The notes under the pieces: generated by a model
Told to the model about the DNA's origin: nothing
What the model saw: the letters and a program-made list of their open reading frames with translations, nothing else
The model's database searches: none
Program-made: the position numbers and the translations under genes
Assembly: GCF_023101165.1 (NCBI RefSeq)
Contig: NZ_CP078076.1
Location: forward strand, 1,302,001-1,366,000
Direction: 5' to 3'
Source of the DNA: Microbacterium sufflavum
Lineage (GTDB): Bacteria; Actinomycetota; Actinomycetes; Actinomycetales; Microbacteriaceae
DNA length: 64,000 nt
Part shown: piece after piece, positions 9,468 through 16,847 of the stretch
Numbering within the stretch: the stretch's first letter is position 1
Layout: each line of letters begins with the position of its first letter

Positions 9468-11236
9468 CGCTCCACACCCGCTGCTTCCATCACTGCAGCC
9501 CACACCTCGGCGAACCCCGGCGGCAGGGCGCTGCCGCGCGCATCCTCCGGCACATGCCGCAGCACCCGCTCCACGTCCACGAGCCCCGACCGATTCGTGG
9601 CCGACGCGCGCACGAGAAGCTCCAGCAGTCCGGCACCGCTCTCCGCGACCCCCGCGCCGAACGCCGAAGAGAACGCGCCACCGCCGCCGATCCCGATCGA
9701 TGTGAGGCTGCCGTCCTGCAGCATGAGCCGGATGAAACGCGCCACTGCCGTCGGCTCGGTGAGGTGAGCGGCGACGATCGCGTCGCCCCGACCAGGCACG
9801 TCGTCGAGTAGGTCGGCGACCACCAGGGTCTCGCGCCGGCGGCCGTCACCATCCGTGAGGGCGATCACCACGAACGGAGTGATCTGCTCCAGACGGAGAC
9901 CCGGGGACTCGTAGGGGTCGTCGGCGGTCGGCAGCGGTCCGGGGATCGGCTCCGGCTGCGACAGCATCCGCCAGCTCAGCGTGTACCGGTCGTCCGCTGT
10001 CGGCGCAGCCTCCGCCCACGCGGTGACCGTGTACTCGCCCTCCGCGTTCACTCGAAGCACGAGGCGGGCGCGGGCGACCTCCCTCAGTGCATTCTCCAGC
10101 CGACGGTCGGCCTCCTCCTCCTGGCTGCTCTCGGCGCCGCCCGTTGTCGCGTATTCCTCGATCAGCGGAGCGAGCGACCCGAGCACTGCTTCCACCCCGA
10201 CGTGTGACTTCGGCCCCTCGGCCTCGACCATCACCTCGACGTTGTTCGACCAGGCCGGCCCGGTGGCATTCGCCGACCCGACGAGCACCGTCGACTGCTT
10301 GTGGGCGTGGTCGTGCACCACCACCTTCGCGTGCAGCCCGCGCAGTTCTCCGGCAGAGATCGCCGACGTCTCGGCGTCGGCGAGCGCCTGATCCACCATC
10401 TCGTCGAGCACGCGCAGCGAGAGCCCCTGCAGCGTCGCGGGGTGCAGCCGGTCCAGCGCCTCGGGACGGCTGAGCAGAGTCGTCTCGCCGCCTGGCCGGG
10501 CCCGAAGGATCCGGACGCCCTCATCGGTGACGAACGGAGAGACGATGGCGGTGCGGATGCCGCTGAGACGCGGCCCCGCGTCGCTCGACGGCAGCCCGAT
10601 CCCGAAGGCGTGCACCCGAAGCGCCCGCACGTGGTCCGGGTGCTCCCAGCGGATGCCGGTCCACGCCTCGGCCAGCCGTGCGATGCGGGCCGCACGCTCG
10701 GGTGCGAGCGCCGGTGCTGTACGACCGTCGTCGATCAGCCAGCGCAGTACGGCGGCCATCGCGTGGTTCGAGCGGACGGCCTCCGCATCGAGGTCCTCGT
10801 CGGGCACGCCGTCGAGGGAGACGACGGCATCCCAGGTGCGGTCGTTCGTGAGGTTCCGGCTGCTGCAGATGAAGCGGTAGCGGCGCTCCCCGTCCCGCTC
10901 GAACTCCAGGAACCAGACCTTCGGGTGGAACAGGCGGCTCCCCGGCATCCGCACCGGGTGCACCATCGGCTCGAGCACGGTGACGAGCTCGCTCGCCGTG
11001 CCCAGTCCCAGGCATCCGGCCTGCGCGAACAGGTCGATGCGTTGCGTGGCCCGCCGAACGGCCCCGAGGATGCCGACCTCGTCGTCGACCTCCACCGCAC
11101 CCGCGAACGCCAGGGGGACCGACAGTGCCGCTTCGAGGGTCATCGTGAAGCTCGTGCCCACCGCGTGCGACAGGTGGAATCCGGCCGGAGGACGCAGCAG
11201 CTCGGACAGCAGCGAGCGCGAGTCGGGTTCAAGCAC
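9464..11236 (-). CDS. Phospholipase-D-like nuclease protein with two HxK motifs
   Basis: A 590-residue protein with two PLD-type half sites: FHPKVWFLEF at about 103-112, followed by CSSRNLT, and HAKVVVHD near residue 302, followed by GSANAT. In this superfamily paired HxK motifs form one active site that cuts phosphodiesters, so nuclease activity is likely. The GTG at 11236 is chosen because GAGGGG lies 7 bases upstream and it overlaps the DUF6361 stop by 8 bases; an ATG at 11251 lacks such a site. The downstream end overlaps the helicase start. A PLD protein next to a helicase recalls DISARM, but the DUF1998 and methylase partners of that system are absent. Confidence 0.87.
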   Translation of the reverse strand: MLEPDSRSLLSELLRPPAGFHLSHAVGTSFTMTLEAALSVPLAFAGAVEVDDEVGILGAVRRATQRIDLFAQAGCLGLGTASELVTVLEPMVHPVRMPGSRLFHPKVWFLEFERDGERRYRFICSSRNLTNDRTWDAVVSLDGVPDEDLDAEAVRSNHAMAAVLRWLIDDGRTAPALAPERAARIARLAEAWTGIRWEHPDHVRALRVHAFGIGLPSSDAGPRLSGIRTAIVSPFVTDEGVRILRARPGGETTLLSRPEALDRLHPATLQGLSLRVLDEMVDQALADAETSAISAGELRGLHAKVVVHDHAHKQSTVLVGSANATGPAWSNNVEVMVEAEGPKSHVGVEAVLGSLAPLIEEYATTGGAESSQEEEADRRLENALREVARARLVLRVNAEGEYTVTAWAEAAPTADDRYTLSWRMLSQPEPIPGPLPTADDPYESPGLRLEQITPFVVIALTDGDGRRRETLVVADLLDDVPGRGDAIVAAHLTEPTAVARFIRLMLQDGSLTSIGIGGGGAFSSAFGAGVAESGAGLLELLVRASATNRSGLVDVERVLRHVPEDARGSALPPGFAEVWAAVMEAAGVER

Positions 11237-12404
11237 GGGCCAGCCCCTCATGGATGTCGCGGGTGAACTGTCGGACGGTCGCCCAACGGAACGTCAGCAG
11301 CGCAGTGCCTGACGCCCCCTTCCACGTCTCGAGCCGTCGCGGGTTGCCGAGCCGCGTCTTCGCGCCCTTGATCTTCTCCCGCTCCCGGATCATCGCTCGT
11401 GCTTCCGGCAGATCGGCGAGCGAGTTCGGATCGCTGCGCTGCACGAGCGTCGTCCAGTTCTGCACGAACCGCTGCGCGGCAGGTGCGACCGGGAGCCGAC
11501 TGCCTCGTTCTTCGCGGAGAACGCCGAGCAGGTCGTCGAGACGCCACTCGTCGTAGCCTGCCGCGAGCTCCGCAGGCCACCGGGCGAGGCGATCACGGTA
11601 GTCGTCGTGGAGCTCTGCACGGTCCGCTTCCTCGGCGAGGAGCAGGTTGTAGAGCAGCTGCGCGCCGTGGAGGATCGTCGCGAAGTGCTGCGCGTGGTGC
11701 AGCACCGTCGCCGCGCGTTGCGGTGCACGGGTGGCAGCCGCATCGTGCCACGGGGCCGTGCTGTCGTCGTCCGGTCGATGCTGCACCAGGTGCGCCAGCA
11801 TCGTCCCGGGGGCGTGTTCGAGCACGCGATCCCGTAGCCAGCTGGCCTCCTCCGCGGTGAGTGCGAAGCCGTCTGCCACCTCGTCGGGGAAGTCCTTCGG
11901 AATCGGCGGGGCCGACCACAGGGAGCTCGTCGTCGTCAGACCGTCGTCGTCGACGTGCACGTGCGGGGTCGACGCCTCGAACGCCTCCGCACGGCTCGCC
12001 GGTCGGGTGAGGATGCCGTACCGCTGCAGCATCGACCAGTACACCGACGACGGCAGGTTCCGCAGGTCGCGGCCTGCCCGTTCGCCGAGCAGCCCATCCG
12101 CATCGCGCGACGACCGTAGGGCGTCGATGAGATCCAGCTCGGTCGCATCGGGTTGGCGTGTGCCGCCCTTCACCCGCGACCTCGACTGGGCGGCGTGCTG
12201 GAAGCACCACGGCACGAACAGCAGGTAGCGCGCGCGGGTGTGCAGGGTCGACGTGCCGGGGAACAGCGCGTCGCCGATGCCGTCCCGGAGCTGCCCGATG
12301 CCCAGCTCGTCCCGGCTGTCACGCTGCGTGAACATCGCCGCGAGTTCCCGCATCCGTCGCTGCTCGTCCGCCGATACGTCGAGCCAGGTGATCACGGATG
12401 CCAT
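11229..12404 (-). CDS. DUF6361 family protein
   Basis: A 391-residue protein. Its N-terminus carries the family signature: WLD, then RDELGIG, then LFPGTSTLHTRARYLLFVPW, here at roughly residues 8-68. DUF6361 has no known biochemical activity and is found beside PLD and helicase genes in defence regions. The ATG overlaps the HNH stop by one base (TGATG), and the stop is overlapped by the start of the PLD gene, so it should be made in step with both. No nuclease or ATPase motif is visible. A role as adaptor or recogniser would be a guess. Confidence 0.86.
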   Translation of the reverse strand: MASVITWLDVSADEQRRMRELAAMFTQRDSRDELGIGQLRDGIGDALFPGTSTLHTRARYLLFVPWCFQHAAQSRSRVKGGTRQPDATELDLIDALRSSRDADGLLGERAGRDLRNLPSSVYWSMLQRYGILTRPASRAEAFEASTPHVHVDDDGLTTTSSLWSAPPIPKDFPDEVADGFALTAEEASWLRDRVLEHAPGTMLAHLVQHRPDDDSTAPWHDAAATRAPQRAATVLHHAQHFATILHGAQLLYNLLLAEEADRAELHDDYRDRLARWPAELAAGYDEWRLDDLLGVLREERGSRLPVAPAAQRFVQNWTTLVQRSDPNSLADLPEARAMIREREKIKGAKTRLGNPRRLETWKGASGTALLTFRWATVRQFTRDIHEGLARA

Positions 12405-13030
12405 CAGGTCGCCGTCTGTCTCTTGGCCTCATGGGCTTCCCGCACGCGGGTTCTGATCTCCTGCGCGTCCTGATCGGCCACGCGCATCAGCTCCAGCAGG
12501 TGCGTGTGGTGCGCCCAGTGCCGCTGCCAAAGGTCGGGGCCGACGGCCGCTTCGAAGTCGACTCGGGTCGGGGATGCTTGGCGCTCGTATTCCTGTAAGC
12601 GAGCGATGCGATCTTCAATGTCGGCGACACCGCGAGATCTCGGAGAGAGCGGGGCCGAGCTGCGCATCCAGGTCAGCCAGTCCTTATTGCCTTTGCTCTG
12701 GTTGCACTTGCCGCAGGCGGGTACGAGATTGTGTATCTCGGAGATGTATCCCGTCGGCCGCTGGTTGCTCACCAGAGGACGAAGATGGTCCCATTCCGTG
12801 CTCGTGTCGCCGCAGTAGCTGCAGCTCACACGATCGAGCATGCCGAGAATCTCGAGGGCTGCGCGAACCTCTGCTTCGGTTGGCACGACCACCGGGATGA
12901 TGCCGTTCACGAACGAGTTCGTGATGCTCGAACTCCGACCCGTGATCCGCACGGGCTTCGGCATCGCGAACGTGCTGAGGAAGGTCTTTGAGATTAATTC
13001 TCCAGTCCCGTGCCCCGCCTGGTCACTCAC
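12404..13030 (-). CDS. HNH endonuclease
   Basis: A 208-residue protein with a zinc-ribbon HNH nuclease: CSYC at 70-73, the EWDH catalytic cluster at 79-82, HNLVP at 100-104 and CGKCN at 106-110. The GTG at 13030 overlaps the stop of the upstream gene as GTGA; an in-frame ATG at 12964 is the alternative, and neither has a good Shine-Dalgarno. The frame stays open further upstream, but that part overlaps the preceding gene and has shadow-like composition. It ends on the DUF6361 start. It should cut or nick DNA and may be the effector or a second nuclease of the operon. Confidence 0.85.
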   Translation of the reverse strand: MSDQAGHGTGELISKTFLSTFAMPKPVRITGRSSSITNSFVNGIIPVVVPTEAEVRAALEILGMLDRVSCSYCGDTSTEWDHLRPLVSNQRPTGYISEIHNLVPACGKCNQSKGNKDWLTWMRSSAPLSPRSRGVADIEDRIARLQEYERQASPTRVDFEAAVGPDLWQRHWAHHTHLLELMRVADQDAQEIRTRVREAHEAKRQTAT

Positions 13031-14319
13031 TCGCCCGCCGTGTCTTTCGGTGAATGCCGACGAAAAGTGCGTCCAGCAAGGTCTGCGAAGGACCCAGCGA
13101 TCTCCTTTGCCTTGTCCACGCTTTCGGCGCCGACCCGCCCGGCGACCTGGATGCTCTCCGCGCCAATGCGCCACGCGGCGTCCAATCCATCCGCGCCGGC
13201 CTTGAGTAGGTCGTCGCGAGTGTCCGTGGCCGCTGACGACCAGCGTCGCGACTCTCGCACCTCCGCTGACGCCTCGATCCCGAGTCGCTCGTGGAAGGTG
13301 CCGACAGAGTCGCTCACCTTGTTTCTGGAGCGCACGATGGCCGGAGACTCGATCGGGTTGAACAGGACTTTCGAGTTCGCCAGAGTTGCGGCCTCGTCGA
13401 CCCGGTCGAGCAGCTGTCGCGTGGTCCGAGTGATCAGTTCCGCACGGTTCATGCGAGCTCTCTGCAGGCCAACTCGGTGTTGCTCCAGTTCCTCGGGGGA
13501 TGTCTGGAGGACCCGGTCGAGTTCGATCACCCCCATCGCCTCCTGCAAATAGAAGCACTGTGCGAGGACGGCGAGCCATTCCTGTACCTCGCCGTCGATC
13601 TTTTTGGACGAGTCAGCGAGTTCGTTGACAGACTTGCTTTGGAGCTTCCCCGCTAACGCCTCGATCTGCCTTAAGGCGTATGCCTGCGTGCGGGCGATCG
13701 TCATCGAGGACGCTTGCACTTTCGACCAGGTCACCTCGGAGATGCCGCCGACCTCCTTGCGGATCGTGAGTGCCTCTTCGAGCATCATGTCCACGCCGAT
13801 GATGTCCGCAAGCACGGCGTCCTTCTGCGCGCGCAGTACGTCATCGACCTTCTGATCGATTGCGGCGAGGTAGTCAGTGATCTCGTCCATGGTCTGTTGC
13901 ATCGCAACCTGTGCCATGATTCCGGCGACACCAGCGAGCATCGCAGGGTTTGTGAGGATCGACCCTGGTGTCTTGAGGAACTGCAGGTTCTTCGCGAACT
14001 GACCATTAGGTGCCCGAAGAGTTGCATGCAGCTGTTTGCTCGTCGAGTTTGTGACCTTGGGAAGGGCCTGCGCGGCGGCCCACGACTCTTCTGTCAGCTT
14101 CATCCAGCGCCCCGAGTTCGCCGCTATTTCGGAGCCGGCCTTCATGACAGCCGCCCCGGCTCCGAATGCGGTCTTGAGCTTGGACAGATCCAGCTCGCGA
14201 GACCGTAATTTGTTGGCCTCAATAAACTCCTCGACAAGTTCGCGCCGGCCGATCAGGGAGATTCCATCCCCATCGATGACCAACTCAATCTCGGACAGGT
14301 CCCCGTCGTCCATCCTCAT
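13027..14319 (-). CDS. Uncharacterised helical protein with a hydrophobic segment and coiled coil, first gene of the defence operon
   Basis: A 430-residue protein that I do not recognise. A short N-terminal part holds ELVIDGDGISLIG. There is one strongly hydrophobic stretch at about 122-140 (ILTNPAMLAGVAGIMAQVAM), then a long run of amphipathic helix (about 141-330), and a helical, charged C-terminus with repeated GAES/GAD units near 390-420. The whole is helix-rich with a single possible membrane segment, a pattern compatible with a pore-forming or membrane-acting protein, but that is inference. The ATG at 14319 is chosen; an in-frame GTG at 14352 is possible. The stop is overlapped by the HNH start. 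It is less GC-rich than the genes to its right. Confidence 0.78.
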   Translation of the reverse strand: MRMDDGDLSEIELVIDGDGISLIGRRELVEEFIEANKLRSRELDLSKLKTAFGAGAAVMKAGSEIAANSGRWMKLTEESWAAAQALPKVTNSTSKQLHATLRAPNGQFAKNLQFLKTPGSILTNPAMLAGVAGIMAQVAMQQTMDEITDYLAAIDQKVDDVLRAQKDAVLADIIGVDMMLEEALTIRKEVGGISEVTWSKVQASSMTIARTQAYALRQIEALAGKLQSKSVNELADSSKKIDGEVQEWLAVLAQCFYLQEAMGVIELDRVLQTSPEELEQHRVGLQRARMNRAELITRTTRQLLDRVDEAATLANSKVLFNPIESPAIVRSRNKVSDSVGTFHERLGIEASAEVRESRRWSSAATDTRDDLLKAGADGLDAAWRIGAESIQVAGRVGAESVDKAKEIAGSFADLAGRTFRRHSPKDTAGE

Positions 14320-14434
14320 GCCCCGTTCGTCGTCGGCCCGCTGATGGACCACTCACGATGATGGCCTAAACCGGGGACGTACGTATGCAGCCACAGCTGC
14401 TTGACGTTAGCAGCGCTCCGTCACCCGGGGGCCT
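14320..14434. other. Gap between the defence operon and sulP
   Basis: These 115 bases separate the sulP stop from the first gene of the defence operon on the same strand. The operon promoter is expected here, but no convincing -35/-10 pair or operator could be picked by eye. No gene is seen. Confidence 0.4.
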
Positions 14435-14905
14435 CTACTCGAACCCGCCCGTCAACCGCCCGTGCATCGTCCCGCTCGAGTCGTTCATCCCGACGATCTC
14501 CACCGTCTTCCCCAGCGCCGCGTACTTCGTCTCGATCGCGTCCAACGCGGCGACGGTCGACGCATCCCACACGTGTGACCCCGACAGATCAACAACAACG
14601 CGAGATGGGTCGTCCGTGTAGGAGAACAGCGTCGTGAGGTCGTTGCTCGACGCGAAGAACAACTCCCCCTGCACGACATACGTCACCATGTCGCCCGCAA
14701 CCGAACGCGTCACCGTCACGAAGTGCGCCACCCGCCGGACGAACAGCACGGACGCGACCAGCACGCCGCCCACAACGCCCACCGCCAGGTTGTGGGTGAT
14801 CAGCACGAGCACGACCGTGGCGAGCATCACGAAGGTCTCGCTCTTCGGCATCCGCTTCAGCGTCGACGGCTTGATCGAGTGCCAGTCGAACGCGCCGATC
14901 GCCAC
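14435..14905. repeat. Right copy of the sulP 3'-end direct repeat
   Basis: This is the part of the intact sulP gene that is repeated, in the same orientation, at 6029-6415. It contains the last membrane segments and the STAS domain. Similarity fades near 14905. The pair spans about 8.4 kb and encloses exactly the five-gene operon. Confidence 0.82.
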
Positions 14906-15931
14906 CATCACCATCACGGCCACGAGTGCCGCCATCGGAATGGTTCCGACGAAGTCGCCGAACACCACCACCAGCAGGAACAGGAACACCCCGGCGCAGA
15001 ACGTGGAGATGCGGGTCCGCGCACCCGAGGCCTTCACATTGATCATGGTCTGACCGATCACGGCGCAGCCGCCCATGCCGCCGAAGATCCCCGACAACAC
15101 GTTCGCGACGCCCTGCGCCCACGACTCGCGCGTCTTGTTCGAGTGGGTGTCGGTGATCTCGTCGACGAGCTTCGCGGTGAGCAGCGACTCCATCAGCCCG
15201 ACCAGCGCCACCCCGAGGGCGAACGGCGCGATGATCGTGAACGTCTCCCACGTGAGCGGCACGTTCGGGATGAAGAGCTCCGGCAGGCTGCGCGGCAGTT
15301 CGCCCTGATCGCCGACCGTGGGCACCGTGATGCCGAACGCGAGCACCACCCCGGTCACGATGATCACCGATACGAGCGGCGCCGGCACGACCTTCGTGAG
15401 CTTCGGCATGACCAGCATCACGACGATCCCGAGCGCCACGAGCGGATACACGAGCCATGGCACGTCGATCAGCTGGGGGAACTGCGAGCTGAACACGAAG
15501 ATCGCCAGCGCGTTCACGAACCCGACCATGACGCTGCGGGGGATGAACCGCATGAGCTTCGCGACCCCGAGCACCCCCAACACGACCTGGAAGATCCCGG
15601 CGAGGATGACCGTCGCGATGAAGTAGTCCAGCCCGTACGTCGGCGCGACCGGCGCGATCACGAGCGCCACGGCCCCGGTCGCCGCGGTCACCATCGCCGG
15701 GCGCCCGCCGAGGAACGCGATCGACACCGCCATGATGAACGACGAGAACAGTCCCACCTTCGGGTCCACCCCCGCGATCACCGAGAACGCGATCGCCTCC
15801 GGGATCAGCGCCAGCCCCACGACGAGCCCGGCGAGCACCTCGCGCGTCAGCATCCGCGGGTTCTTCAGCGCCGTGAGCACCGACGGGTGGTCGCGATAGC
15901 GGGCGCGGTCGATGGCCGTCGTTGCAGACAA
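14435..15931 (-). CDS. SulP family anion transporter with STAS domain
   Basis: A 498-residue inner-membrane protein of the SulP/SLC26 family, which moves sulfate, bicarbonate or related anions. The N-terminus has LKNPRMLTREVLAGLVVG and a glycine-rich transport core with about ten or more hydrophobic segments. The last hundred or so residues form a STAS domain (VVDLSGSHVWDASTVAALD). The start is a TTG at 15931 with GGAG seven bases upstream. The substrate cannot be assigned from sequence. The 3' end is duplicated in decayed form on the far side of the defence operon, which marks this locus as an insertion site. Confidence 0.9.
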   Translation of the reverse strand: MSATTAIDRARYRDHPSVLTALKNPRMLTREVLAGLVVGLALIPEAIAFSVIAGVDPKVGLFSSFIMAVSIAFLGGRPAMVTAATGAVALVIAPVAPTYGLDYFIATVILAGIFQVVLGVLGVAKLMRFIPRSVMVGFVNALAIFVFSSQFPQLIDVPWLVYPLVALGIVVMLVMPKLTKVVPAPLVSVIIVTGVVLAFGITVPTVGDQGELPRSLPELFIPNVPLTWETFTIIAPFALGVALVGLMESLLTAKLVDEITDTHSNKTRESWAQGVANVLSGIFGGMGGCAVIGQTMINVKASGARTRISTFCAGVFLFLLVVVFGDFVGTIPMAALVAVMVMVAIGAFDWHSIKPSTLKRMPKSETFVMLATVVLVLITHNLAVGVVGGVLVASVLFVRRVAHFVTVTRSVAGDMVTYVVQGELFFASSNDLTTLFSYTDDPSRVVVDLSGSHVWDASTVAALDAIETKYAALGKTVEIVGMNDSSGTMHGRLTGGFE

Positions 15932-16159
15932 TGGGGGCTCCAGGGGGAAGGTGCCTCAGAGGAAGAGGCAGACGATCCAGCCTATGCGGACACACCGACC
16001 CGGAAGTCCCATCGCCCTGCCGCCACAGCCCCGCGAACCCACGGCGCTTCTGCCCAGGACCTCCCGCCGCTGCAGTCCGCGCAATCACCGCGACCTCTTG
16101 CACCGTCCTCCCTGCCCCCACAGCCCCGCGCAACCACCACACCTCTTGCCCCGCCCGCA

Positions 16160-16181
16160 AGAGTGAGTGTACAGTCACTCT
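16160..16181. promoter_or_regulatory. TetR operator in front of tetR
   Basis: A 22-bp inverted repeat, AGAGTGA-N8-TCACTCT, ends two bases before the tetR start. A candidate promoter, TTGCCC (16146) and TACAGT (16170) 18 bases apart, puts the -10 inside the repeat. The same repeat occurs in front of the MFS gene at 16784-16805. The regulator should repress itself here. Confidence 0.8.
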
Positions 16182-16182
16182 C

Positions 16183-16749
16183 ATGCCCGCCACCCGAAGC
16201 TCCGCCCTCTCCACGGCCGACGCACGCCGTCCGCTCGTGGCTGCTGCGGCTCTGCGTGCGTTCGCGCGCCGGGGCTTCCACGGCACGACCGTGGCCGATG
16301 TCGCGGGCGAGGCGAAGATCTCCCCGGCCTACGTGTTCAAGCTGTACTCCGGCAAGGAGGCGCTCTTCGTCGCTGCACTCGACGCGTGCTTCGACGCGAT
16401 CCTGGTCGCCCTCGAGGAGGGTGCCGACGCCGCGCAGGACCAGAAGCCCGCGACCGTGCTCGAAGCGATGGGCGACGCCTACGCGCACCTCATCTCCGAC
16501 CGCACGCTCCTCATGCTCCAGGTGCACGCGCAGTCCGTGGCCGACATCGAGGTGGTCGGTGAGGCGCTGCGCGCGGGCCTGGGGCGCATCACCACCTACG
16601 TCCAGTCCCGCTCCGGCGGCAGCGACGAGGGCGTGCAGCGCTTCATCGCCTACGGGCAGCTCTGCCACCTCATCGTCACCACGCAGCTCGACGGCCGACC
16701 CGAGGACTGGGTCTCCCTCCTGACCGCGGGCATCACCCACCCCGAGTGA
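16183..16749 (+). CDS. TetR/AcrR family transcriptional regulator
   Basis: A 188-residue repressor. The N-terminal helix-turn-helix is clear (ALRAFARRGFHGTTVADVA, then ISPAYVFKLYSGKEALF); the C-terminal ligand domain is unspecific in sequence. The ATG at 16183 follows the operator by one base and has no Shine-Dalgarno, so the message may be leaderless. The gene is followed on the same strand by an MFS efflux gene with the same operator, which is the usual layout for a drug-sensing repressor and its pump. The inducer is unknown. Confidence 0.9.
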   Translation: MPATRSSALSTADARRPLVAAAALRAFARRGFHGTTVADVAGEAKISPAYVFKLYSGKEALFVAALDACFDAILVALEEGADAAQDQKPATVLEAMGDAYAHLISDRTLLMLQVHAQSVADIEVVGEALRAGLGRITTYVQSRSGGSDEGVQRFIAYGQLCHLIVTTQLDGRPEDWVSLLTAGITHPE

Positions 16750-16783
16750 GCCGCCCGCGGTCGCACCCTTTCGCGTGCCCGCA

Positions 16784-16805
16784 AGAGTGAGTGAGTAATC
16801 ACTCT
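16784..16805. promoter_or_regulatory. TetR operator in front of the MFS gene
   Basis: A second AGAGTGA-N8-TCACTCT repeat with identical 7-base arms and spacing to the one at 16160-16181. The conservation extends outward (GCAAGAGTGAGTG shared). It lies about 40 bases before the MFS start. Confidence 0.8.
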
Positions 16806-16847
16806 CCCCTCATCCACACCGACCGACACGACAGAGAAGAGAGAACC

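Noticed and set aside
9468..9503. Longer start for the helicase at 9503
   Set aside because: The ATG at 9467 forms an ATGA overlap with the PLD stop, and the residues between (MGCSDGSSGCGA) do not look like part of the domain.
13031..13579. N-terminal extension of the HNH gene
   Set aside because: The upstream part overlaps the coiled-coil gene in another frame and reads as Arg/Gly-rich shadow; the HNH protein is complete from the GTG at 13030.
6429..14319. Calling the operon DISARM or BREX
   Set aside because: No DUF1998 (DrmB), no methylase and no PglZ or BrxC-like gene are present; PLD plus helicase alone is not enough.
14723..16723. Long open frame (666 codons) on the plus strand opposite sulP
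   Set aside because: Its translation is rich in His, Arg and Asp with no domain, and it lies antisense to a clear SulP gene; such frames are expected in GC-rich DNA.
16750..16847. Start of the MFS gene at an earlier in-frame codon (16791)
   Set aside because: That start lies inside the TetR operator; the ATG at 16848 has a good ribosome site and fits the family N-terminus.
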